NCBI GenBank assembly: GCA_030146365.1
Contig: JASLBU010000025.1
Location: forward strand, 1 to 16,942
DNA: 16,942 nt
Direction: 5' to 3'
Origin: Candidatus Limnocylindria bacterium
GTDB taxonomy: Bacteria > Chloroflexota > Limnocylindria > QHBO01
The notes beneath the pieces were generated by a model, which saw only the letters and a program-made list of their open reading frames with translations, made no database searches and was not told the DNA's origin. A program made the translations under genes and the position numbers. Of the stretch, positions 7,046 through 12,651 are shown in pieces. Every line of letters begins with the position of its first letter. Positions within the stretch are counted from its first letter, which is position 1.

Positions 7046-7557
7046 CCCCTGTCGGGGTGACGACGCCCGAGGCGCAGGTCCGGGACGAGCTGGCTCGCAT
7101 CGCCGATCCTGAGATCCCCGCCATCAGCGTGGTCGAGCTCGGGGTCATCGGCGAGGTGGACGTGAATCGCGATCGGGTGCGAATCGAGCTGTTGCCGACG
7201 TTCGTCGGCTGTCCGGCGGTCGGCGTCATGCGTGACGAGATCACCCGGCGCGTCGGCGCGATAGGGCTCGCACCGACGGTCGAGGTGGTCGTCACGTTCG
7301 ACCCACCCTGGACGAGCGATCGGATCAGCCCGGCGGGTCGGGAGCGGCTCCGCCTGAGTGGCTTTGCGCCGCCGGCCGTGGCGCCGGGAAGCGGGCTCAT
7401 CGGACTCGAGGAGCTCGCGGTCATGCCCGTGGCGGAGTGCCCGTACTGCGGATCGCGGAACACGACGCTCGACAACCCGTTCGGTCCGACCCTGTGCCGG
7501 GCGATCTACCACTGCGCCGACTGCCGGCAGCCCTTCGAGCAGTTCAAGCGGGTCTGA
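7039..7557 (+). CDS. paaD: Phenylacetyl-CoA epoxidase assembly protein PaaD (PaaJ)
   Basis: The protein is 172 residues. The N-terminal ~95 residues are a MIP18/DUF59 domain: DELARIADPEIPAISVVELG, then FVGCPAVGVMRDEI and VVVTFDPPWTSDRIS. The C-terminal part has a metal-binding cluster ECPYCGSRNTT followed by LCRAIYHCADCRQPFEQFKRV, the usual PaaD zinc or iron-sulfur ribbon. Family knowledge: PaaD is needed for PaaABC activity and is thought to act in iron-sulfur or diiron maturation. The ATG at 7039 overlaps the end of paaC by 7 nt; AGGGG lies 4 nt upstream. GTG 7042 is also in frame. After its stop there is no paaE: the next gene begins 77 bp later and is unrelated. Confidence 0.93.
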   Translation: MVTPVGVTTPEAQVRDELARIADPEIPAISVVELGVIGEVDVNRDRVRIELLPTFVGCPAVGVMRDEITRRVGAIGLAPTVEVVVTFDPPWTSDRISPAGRERLRLSGFAPPAVAPGSGLIGLEELAVMPVAECPYCGSRNTTLDNPFGPTLCRAIYHCADCRQPFEQFKRV

Positions 7558-7634
7558 GCGCGCTCGCGACCCGTCAACGCGCACGCCGTGCCCGGCCGGG
7601 CTGTCATGGCGCGGCGATTGCAACTCACAGGCGC

Positions 7635-7844
7635 ATGATCAACCACGACAACCCCCAGGGTCCGGGGCAGGGACCACTCGACAAGCCAGGCCGTGAGGCG
7701 GGGGACCCGATCGGCGATGACGCCTATCCGGGCGGCTCCGGACTGATGCCGCCGACGGGCGACATGGACGACCCGATTCCGGAGACCGGTATGCCGGGCG
7801 AGCCAACGGCGGACCCTGAGCGACGCGAGGACGAAGCGGGCTGA
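7635..7844 (+). CDS. Small Gly/Pro/Asp-rich, probably disordered protein
   Basis: The 69-residue ORF starts at ATG 7635 and is rich in Gly, Pro, Asp and Glu with almost no large hydrophobic residues; GDPIGDDAYPGG and DMDDPIPETGMPGEP are typical stretches. No domain, signal peptide or membrane segment is visible. It fills the 340-bp gap between paaD and thrS and ends 52 nt before the thrS start. No -10 hexamer of the local TANNNT kind and no convincing Shine-Dalgarno sequence precede it. It could be a genuine small intrinsically disordered protein or a chance ORF in GC-rich DNA. I favour a real gene because it exactly occupies the gap and its composition differs from shadow ORFs, which are Arg-rich. 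Confidence 0.45.
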   Translation: MINHDNPQGPGQGPLDKPGREAGDPIGDDAYPGGSGLMPPTGDMDDPIPETGMPGEPTADPERREDEAG

Positions 7845-7883
7845 CGACGCCTTCAGCGGCATGCGGCGCCACGGGGAAGGCAG

Positions 7884-7889
7884 TACCCT
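7884..7889 (+). promoter_or_regulatory. TACCCT -10 hexamer, leaderless, before thrS
   Basis: TACCCT ends 7 nt before the ATG at 7897. No -35 resembling TTGACA is visible at 16-19 nt upstream, and there is no Shine-Dalgarno sequence. A leaderless thrS transcript would exclude a T-box riboswitch or the 5'-leader operator known from other thrS genes. Confidence 0.5.
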
Positions 7890-7896
7890 TCGGCGC

Positions 7897-9705
7897 ATGA
7901 CGATCGACGCTGACGAGACGCATCCGGACGCGAGCGCGGCGCTCACCTCTGGGCAGGAGAGCCACCTCGCCGCGATGCGGCACTCGGCCGCACACATGAT
8001 GGCCGCCGCGGTGCTCGATCTCTTTCCGGACGCCCGCCTCGGAATCGGTCCGGCCATCAAGGATGGCTTCTATTACGACTTCGAGCTTTCCCGACCGCTG
8101 ACTCCAGCCGACCTCGAGGACATCGAGGCGAGGATGCGCGAGCAGCAGGCCGCGGACCTGGCGTTCGAGCACTCTCAGGATTTGCCGCGGAGCGACGCGG
8201 TTGCGCTGCTGGAGGAGCGCGGCCAGCCGTTCAAAGTGGAGATCGTGAACGATCTGCCCGAGTCCGAGGGACCGACCGTCAGCTTCTACCGTCACGGGGG
8301 GTTCGAGGACCTCTGCCGCGGCGGGCACGTCGACTCCACCGGGCAGCTGGGCGCCTTCAGGCTCCTCAACACGGCCGGCGCCTATTGGCGTGGCGACGAG
8401 ACGCGGCCGATGCTGCAGCGCATCTACGGCACGGCCTGGGACACCCAGGAGGAGCTCGACCAGCACCTGTGGCGCATCGAGGAAGCGAAGAAGCGCGACC
8501 ACCGCAAGCTGGGGCGCGAGCTCGACCTGTTCACCTTCCACCCCGAGTCTCCCGCCGCCCCGTTTCTCCACCCGCGCGGCATGGCCATCTGGCGTGCGCT
8601 GGAGGATTGGTCACGACAGGTCCGTCGCGAGGCGGGGTTCAGCGAGGTGCGCACCCCGAGCCTCGTCCGCAAGGAGCTGTGGGAGACGTCCGGCCACTGG
8701 GGCAATTACCAGGACAACATGTTCGTCCTGGACGACTACGACCATGTATCCGGCCTGAAGCCGATGAACTGTCCCGAGGAGATCCTGATCTACAAGACGC
8801 GGGCGCACTCGTACCGCGAGCTGCCGATCCGCTTCGCGGACTACTCGGTCCTGTTCCGCAAGGAGCGCACGGGTGTGCTGGCCGGCATGTTCCGCGTGCG
8901 GCAGCTGACGCAGGACGATTCCCACGTCTTTTGCCGGGACGACCAGGTGGACGACGAGATCCGGCTGGCCCTCTCGCTTGTTCGCAAGCAGTACGCGCCT
9001 TTCGGCTTCGAGCCGCGAGCGAAGCTCGCCACTCGCCCCGAGAAGCGGCTGGGGTCCGACGAGTTCTGGGAGCGTGCTGAGGGGCGGCTGCGCGAGCGCC
9101 TCGACGAGGACGGGATGTCGTACACGATCGACGAGGGCGGGGGAGCCTTCTACGCCCCGAAGATCGACATCTTCATCGAGGATGCGCTGGGCCGCGAGTG
9201 GCAGATGGCGACGATCCAGGCCGACTACCAGCTGCCCCAGCGATTCGACCTCGAATACCGGTCGGCCGACGGTGGCTTCGAGCGCCCCGTTGTCATCCAC
9301 TACGCCATCTACGGGTCGTTCGAGCGCTTCATCGGCATCCTGACCGAGCAGTACGCGGGTGCGTTCCCGCTGTGGCTGGCCCCCGTCCAGGTGATGATCG
9401 TGCCGATCGCCGACCGGCACCTCGAATACGCCGAGTCGGTGCGGGCGTCGCTGGCTCGGGCCGGAATCCGTGCCGAGGTGGATGTTCGTTCCGAGCGCAT
9501 GCAGGCCAAGCTGCGTGACGCCCAGGCGCAGAAGATGCCAGTGATGGTGGTGCTGGGCGACCGCGACGCCGAGGCCGGTGCCGTGTCCCCGCGACTTCGC
9601 ACCGGTGAGTCCTCCCAGGGCGTCGCGATCGACGAGTTCATCGGCCAGTTGCGCGCGCGCATCGATGCCCGGGAGCTCTGGCCGCCTGCGACGCCCGCCG
9701 GGTGA
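7897..9705 (+). CDS. thrS: Threonyl-tRNA synthetase lacking the TGS domain
   Basis: The protein is 602 residues, against about 640 for the usual full-length enzyme. It charges tRNA-Thr in the cytosol. After a ~25-residue leader it goes straight into the editing (tRNA SAD) domain: MRHSAAHMMAAAV, then GFYYDFEL and ..GRGGHVDSTG (residues about 27-200). The class II catalytic core holds the zinc ligands Cys292 (KPMNCPEE), His343 (DDSHVF) and His468 (VIHYAIYGSFERF). The first two are 51 residues apart, as in E. coli. The C-terminal anticodon-binding domain begins near APVQVMIVP. The N-terminal TGS domain is absent. The ATG at 7897 was chosen because TACCCT lies 7 nt upstream; GTG/ATG choices further up (7861) would add only 12 unconserved residues. 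The VOC gene begins 20 nt after the stop. Confidence 0.96.
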   Translation: MTIDADETHPDASAALTSGQESHLAAMRHSAAHMMAAAVLDLFPDARLGIGPAIKDGFYYDFELSRPLTPADLEDIEARMREQQAADLAFEHSQDLPRSDAVALLEERGQPFKVEIVNDLPESEGPTVSFYRHGGFEDLCRGGHVDSTGQLGAFRLLNTAGAYWRGDETRPMLQRIYGTAWDTQEELDQHLWRIEEAKKRDHRKLGRELDLFTFHPESPAAPFLHPRGMAIWRALEDWSRQVRREAGFSEVRTPSLVRKELWETSGHWGNYQDNMFVLDDYDHVSGLKPMNCPEEILIYKTRAHSYRELPIRFADYSVLFRKERTGVLAGMFRVRQLTQDDSHVFCRDDQVDDEIRLALSLVRKQYAPFGFEPRAKLATRPEKRLGSDEFWERAEGRLRERLDEDGMSYTIDEGGGAFYAPKIDIFIEDALGREWQMATIQADYQLPQRFDLEYRSADGGFERPVVIHYAIYGSFERFIGILTEQYAGAFPLWLAPVQVMIVPIADRHLEYAESVRASLARAGIRAEVDVRSERMQAKLRDAQAQKMPVMVVLGDRDAEAGAVSPRLRTGESSQGVAIDEFIGQLRARIDARELWPPATPAG

Positions 9706-9724
9706 GCCGACACGCCGACTGCGG

Positions 9725-10090
9725 ATGAGGAAGATGCGCGGCGTGGGGCAGCTCGCCCTGCGCACCACCGACCCCGACCGCGTCGCCGAGTTTTATGCGT
9801 CGGCGTTCGGGTTCAGGCGGATCGCCGCGGACGAAGGCGGCGTGGACCTCGAGCTCGGTGGGTTCGAGCTGAGCTTTCGGCGCGGCGACTCCGCCGTCCG
9901 CGACGGCATGCAGATCGGCTTCAAGGTGGATACCGCCTCGGAGGTCGACGCCTGGGCCCAGGAGCTCGGCCGACGCGGCTTTGCCCTCGTGGCGCCGCCG
10001 TCGGGCGATCGATGGGAGGGGTCGCGCAGCTTCCGCGTATCGGATCCCGATGGGCGGCAGGTGGCGGTCTTCTTCGACTACCCGCGCTGA
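9725..10090 (+). CDS. VOC (glyoxalase/bleomycin-resistance) superfamily protein
   Basis: The protein is 121 residues, a single VOC module pair. It shows VGQLALRTTDPDRVAEFYASAFGFRR (first beta-alpha-beta), then VDLELGGFELSF and MQIGFKVDTASEVDAWAQELGRRGF, ending RVSDPDGRQVAVFFDYP. Family knowledge: VOC proteins include glyoxalases, dioxygenases and antibiotic-binding proteins. Here the positions that normally hold metal ligands look altered: Gln replaces His in GQLALR, and VAVFF replaces the usual ..IELFE. A metal-dependent reaction is therefore doubtful, and the function is unknown. The start could be ATG 9725 or 9734; neither has a convincing ribosome site, and coupling to thrS (19 nt between them) is possible. 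It sits between thrS and infC, which are often adjacent in other bacteria. Confidence 0.8.
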   Translation: MRKMRGVGQLALRTTDPDRVAEFYASAFGFRRIAADEGGVDLELGGFELSFRRGDSAVRDGMQIGFKVDTASEVDAWAQELGRRGFALVAPPSGDRWEGSRSFRVSDPDGRQVAVFFDYPR

Positions 10091-10113
10091 GCGGTGGCCG
10101 CACGCTCCGAGCG

Positions 10114-10143
10114 TTGACCATCCGTTCGGTATCGGTGTATCAT
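10114..10143 (+). promoter_or_regulatory. Sigma-A/70-type promoter of the infC-rpmI-rplT operon
   Basis: TTGACC (10114-10119), an 18-nt spacer and TATCAT (10138-10143) form the best consensus promoter in the window. Transcription would start near 10150, giving a leader of about 75 nt before infC. It lies 23 bp after the VOC stop. Confidence 0.7.
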
Positions 10144-10166
10144 TCCCGCGCAAATCCGCGTACGTC

Positions 10167-10204
10167 GCAGGGCCACCCGTCCGTGATCGGCCAGGTGGCC
10201 TTGT
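10167..10204 (+). promoter_or_regulatory. Stem-loop in the infC leader
   Basis: GCAGGGCCACC (10167-10177) can pair with GGTGGCCTTGT (10194-10204) over 11 bp, with two G-U pairs. The 16-nt loop itself holds CCG-TGAT-CGG (10181-10190). T-rich TTGTTGTTG follows, overlapping the 3' arm, and then AAGGAG. It lies between the promoter and the ribosome site. It could be an attenuator or a protein-binding element; in other bacteria L20 and IF3 regulate this operon through leader structure. Function here is inferred only. Confidence 0.4.
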
Positions 10205-10209
10205 TGTTG

Positions 10210-10226
10210 AAGGAGAGACAGGACTG
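10210..10226 (+). promoter_or_regulatory. Ribosome-binding site and CTG start codon of infC
   Basis: AAGGAG (10210-10215), an 8-nt spacer, then CTG (10224-10226). No in-frame ATG, GTG or TTG exists between the promoter and the conserved residues RELRINE. The first in-frame ATG (10251) would delete those residues. IF3 genes are known for rare start codons (AUU in E. coli). Confidence 0.65.
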
Positions 10227-10883
10227 GCAAGGGAACTCCGCATCAATGAGATGATCCGCATCCGAGAGGTGCGCATCATCGATGATCAAGGTGAGCAGCT
10301 CGGCGTCATGCCGACGGCGAAAGCACTCGCCCTGGCCCAGGAGAGAGGACTCGACCTCGTCGAGGTCGCTCCCACCGCGGTCCCGCCCGTCTGCCGGATC
10401 CTCGACTACGGTCAGTACAAGTACGAGCTCCAGAAGCGCGAGCGCGAACAGAAGAAGAAGCAGAAGTCGCAGACCTTCAAGGAGGTCCGCCTGGGAGTCA
10501 AGGTCGACGTCCACGACCTCCAGGTCAAGGCGCGACGCGCGGGGCAGTTTCTCGACCACGGCGACCGGGTGAAGGTCACCGTCAGGTTCCGGGGCCGGGA
10601 GATCAGCCACGCGAACCTCGGTCGCGACCTGCTGATGCGGACCGCCGAGCTCCTCGCGGAGCACGGCACCGTCGAGCGGCAGCCGCTGCTCGAGGGACGG
10701 AGCATGTACATCGTGATGGCGCCGCTGGAGCGGCGACCGGAGCGCAAGGCCGACGCTGACGGTACCGCGCCGTCAGCCGGTGACACCAACACGCCCGCGG
10801 GGGGCGACACGATCGGCGATGCGATCGCAGCCAAGGGGACGGTCCCCAAGGCCGCGGCCGAAGCGCCCGCACAGCAGGGATAG
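10224..10883 (+). CDS. infC: Translation initiation factor IF-3, probably starting at CTG
   Basis: The protein is 219 residues if it starts at CTG 10224; most IF3 proteins have 170-180. It binds the 30S subunit and checks start-codon pairing. The N-terminal domain reads ARELRINEMIRIREVRIID, then LDLVEVAPTAVPPVCRILDYGQYKYE, the IF3 signature. A basic linker (KREREQKKKQKSQTFKE) leads to the C-terminal domain KVDVHDLQVKARRAGQFL, then VKVTVRFRGREISH and MAPLERRPERK. The last ~45 residues form an Ala/Gly/Thr/Asp-rich tail not present in typical IF3. The CTG has AAGGAG 8 nt upstream and no in-frame standard start is available. An AUC start at 10242 (AAGGGA 7 nt upstream) is the next possibility. 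rpmI follows after 10 nt. Confidence 0.93.
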   Translation: MARELRINEMIRIREVRIIDDQGEQLGVMPTAKALALAQERGLDLVEVAPTAVPPVCRILDYGQYKYELQKREREQKKKQKSQTFKEVRLGVKVDVHDLQVKARRAGQFLDHGDRVKVTVRFRGREISHANLGRDLLMRTAELLAEHGTVERQPLLEGRSMYIVMAPLERRPERKADADGTAPSAGDTNTPAGGDTIGDAIAAKGTVPKAAAEAPAQQG

Positions 10884-10893
10884 ACGAATCGCC

Positions 10894-11103
10894 ATGCCGA
10901 AGATGAAGACCCACAAGGGGACGGCCAAGCGCTACCGAAAGACCGGCTCCGGGAAGTGGATCCGGCCCAAGGCGTGGCGGGGCCACCATCTCGAGATCAA
11001 GTCCAGCCGCCGCACGCGCCGCTACGCCGGCACCGCGGAGGTCTCGGAGACGCACACCGCCCAGCTCGAGCGGCTGATGCCGTACGCGGGCAAGGGGAAG
11101 TAG
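10894..11103 (+). CDS. rpmI: 50S ribosomal protein L35
   Basis: The protein is 69 residues, close to the usual 64-66. It starts MPKMKTHKGTAKRYRKTGSGK, with the conserved KTH.G..KR.K.TG.GK pattern, and continues RRTRR with a basic middle and a short C-terminal helix. It is part of the large ribosomal subunit. It starts 10 nt after the infC stop and ends 3 nt before rplT. The infC-rpmI-rplT order is one of the most conserved operons in bacteria. Ribosome-site evidence is weak (AGGGATAG about 11 nt upstream). Confidence 0.95.
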   Translation: MPKMKTHKGTAKRYRKTGSGKWIRPKAWRGHHLEIKSSRRTRRYAGTAEVSETHTAQLERLMPYAGKGK

Positions 11104-11106
11104 CCG

Positions 11107-11466
11107 ATGGCCAGGGTGAAGCGCGGCGTCGCCGCGCACCGTCGCCACAAGCGGCTGCTCAACCAGGCGGAGGGACGCCGCGGGACGCGCTCGACCCTCA
11201 TCCGGCCCGCCCGCGAGGCACTGATCCACGCGCTGGTCTACGCGTACCGCGACCGCCGCGACCGCAAGCGTGACATGCGACGCCTCTGGATCGAGCGGAT
11301 CAACGCCGCCTCGCGGCAGCACGGCGTGCCGTACGGCCGGTTCATCGCCGGCCTGAAGGCGGCCGGGGTGGAAGTCGACCGCAAGATGCTCGCCGACATG
11401 GCGATCCGGGAGCCCGCCGCGTTCGCGGCCATGGTGGAAGCCGCCAGAGCGACCTTTACCAGCTGA
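11107..11466 (+). CDS. rplT: 50S ribosomal protein L20
   Basis: The protein is 119 residues, the normal length. It starts MARVKRGVAAHRRHKRLL and has the L20 core HALVYAYRDRRDRKRDMRRLWIERINAASRQHGVPYGRFIAGLKAAGVEVDRKMLADMAI. The segment AEGRRGTRSTL replaces the more common AKGYRGRRS. It is needed early in 50S assembly and in several bacteria represses its own operon by binding the leader RNA. AAGGGGAAG lies just before the start and 3 nt separate it from rpmI. A 9-bp inverted repeat begins within the stop codon. Confidence 0.95.
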   Translation: MARVKRGVAAHRRHKRLLNQAEGRRGTRSTLIRPAREALIHALVYAYRDRRDRKRDMRRLWIERINAASRQHGVPYGRFIAGLKAAGVEVDRKMLADMAIREPAAFAAMVEAARATFTS

Positions 11467-11490
11467 CCGGCGTAGACCATCACGCCGGTC
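11465..11490 (+). terminator. Perfect 9-bp stem-loop at the rplT stop codon
   Basis: GACCGGCGT (11465-11473) and ACGCCGGTC (11482-11490) pair perfectly around an 8-nt loop. The stem starts inside the stop codon of rplT. No T-run follows, so it may be a weak, Rho-dependent or processing element rather than an intrinsic terminator. Confidence 0.4.
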
Positions 11491-11497
11491 CTCACGG

Positions 11498-11522
11498 CCC
11501 TGTCCCGGATTCCGGGGCGGGG
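11498..11522 (+). terminator. 11-bp hairpin between rplT and pheS, terminator- or attenuator-like
   Basis: CCCTGTCCCGG (11498-11508) pairs with CCGGGGCGGGG (11512-11522), including two G-U pairs, around the loop ATT. TCGTTCGCTTTCG follows, which is T-containing but not a clean run. Together with the preceding stem it separates the ribosomal operon from pheST. It may reduce read-through into pheS. No start codon for a Phe-rich leader peptide was found. Confidence 0.45.
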
Positions 11523-11567
11523 TCGTTCGCTTTCGCCGATGATGCCTGAACCGATGGATGCGACCCG

Positions 11568-12650
11568 ATGACCGACCTCCGCTCCGACCTCGAAGCTCTG
11601 CGAGCCGACGCGCGCCGCCGCCTGGGCGAGGCGGCCACGGCGGAGGAAGTCCGCGCGCTGCGCCATGACCTGCTCGGGCGTTCCGGCCGGCTGACGGCAG
11701 CACTCCGCCAGCTGGGAGCCGCTCCGCCTGGGGAGCGCCCGGCGCTCGGCCAGCTTGCCAACGAGGTCCGGCGGGAGATCGAGGCCGAGCTGCAGGCTCG
11801 TCTGGAGATCATCGAGGCCGGGGAGCTCGACTCGCGGCTGTCGGCCGAGGCCATCGACATGAGCGCGCCCGGACGCCCCCTCCGGGTCGGCCATCTGCAC
11901 CCCGTCCAGACGCTGATGCGCGATCTCCGCGAGGTGTTCCACGCGTACGGCTTCGAAGTCTTCGAGGGACCGGAGGTCGAGACCGAGGAGTACAACTTCG
12001 AGCTCCTCAACATCCCGCCCGACCACCCGGCGCGGGACCTGTGGGACACGCTCTACGTCGCGGAGCCCGGCAGCGTGGAGGCCGGGGCGCCCCGCCCGGC
12101 GGTGGACGGGACGATCCTGCGCACGCACACCTCGCCTGTGCAGGTCAGGGCCATGCGAGCGCTCGAGCCTCCCATCCGCATCCTCATGCCCGGCCGCTGC
12201 TTCCGCTACGAGGCGGTCGACGCCAGCCATGCCTTCGAGTTCTTCCAGGTCGAGGGGCTGGTCGTCGACCGTGACACCACCCTGGCCGATCTCAAGGGGA
12301 TGCTCGAGGAGGTGGCCCGCGCGCTGTACGGTCGTGACGTCCGGACCCGGTTCCGCCCGGGCTATTACCCGTTCACCGAGCCGAGCGTTGCCTTCGACAT
12401 TGCCTGCCTCGTGTGCGGCGGCGTGGGGTGCCCGGCGTGCAAGCGGTCCGGGTGGATGACGATCCTCGGGGCTGGGATGGTCCATCCGGCCGTGCTGCGA
12501 GCCGGCGGCTACGACCCGGACGAGTACCAGGGGTATGCGTTCGGCATGGGCCCCGATCGGATGACGATGCTGCGCCACGGGATCGGCGACATCCGGCTCT
12601 TCTTCAGTGCGGACCTGCGCTTCGTGACGCAGTTCTCGGAGGGCCGCTGA
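11568..12650 (+). CDS. pheS: Phenylalanyl-tRNA synthetase alpha subunit with a four-cysteine insertion
   Basis: The protein is 360 residues, within the usual 330-360. It forms the alpha2beta2 enzyme with PheT and holds the active site that loads tRNA-Phe. The N-terminal coiled coil spans residues about 1-95 (LRHDLLGRSGRL, then EIEAELQARLE). The class II core follows: GHLHPVQTLMRDLREVF, FEVFEGPEVETEEYNFELLNIPPDHPARD, LRTHTSPVQVRAM, GRCFRYEAVDASHAFEFFQVEG, RFRPGYYPFTEPSVAFDI and GMGPDRMTMLRHGIGDIR. A zinc-finger-like knuckle with Cys280, 283, 288 and 291 (CLVCGGVGCPACK) precedes the GW..ILGAGMVHP motif. The start ATG 11568 has no good ribosome site and no -10. The GTG start of pheT is 1 nt after its stop. 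Confidence 0.96.
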   Translation: MTDLRSDLEALRADARRRLGEAATAEEVRALRHDLLGRSGRLTAALRQLGAAPPGERPALGQLANEVRREIEAELQARLEIIEAGELDSRLSAEAIDMSAPGRPLRVGHLHPVQTLMRDLREVFHAYGFEVFEGPEVETEEYNFELLNIPPDHPARDLWDTLYVAEPGSVEAGAPRPAVDGTILRTHTSPVQVRAMRALEPPIRILMPGRCFRYEAVDASHAFEFFQVEGLVVDRDTTLADLKGMLEEVARALYGRDVRTRFRPGYYPFTEPSVAFDIACLVCGGVGCPACKRSGWMTILGAGMVHPAVLRAGGYDPDEYQGYAFGMGPDRMTMLRHGIGDIRLFFSADLRFVTQFSEGR

Positions 12651-12651
12651 G

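Noticed and set aside
7590..7601. 12-bp palindrome GCCCGGCCGGGC after paaD as a terminator
   Set aside because: Stem is only 4 bp once a loop is allowed, and no T-run follows; such palindromes are expected by chance at this GC content.
8611..9768. 385-residue minus-strand ORF opposite thrS
   Set aside because: It is an antisense shadow of a certain gene, with no recognisable fold and no ribosome site.
10012..10254. 80-residue plus-strand ORF overlapping the VOC end and infC leader
   Set aside because: It crosses the VOC gene, the infC promoter and the infC start in another frame and has no recognisable fold.
11526..11549. Phe-containing codons (TTC GCT TTC GCC) before pheS as a possible pheM-like leader peptide
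   Set aside because: No ATG, GTG or TTG precedes them in frame within the rplT-pheS gap, so no leader peptide can be supported.
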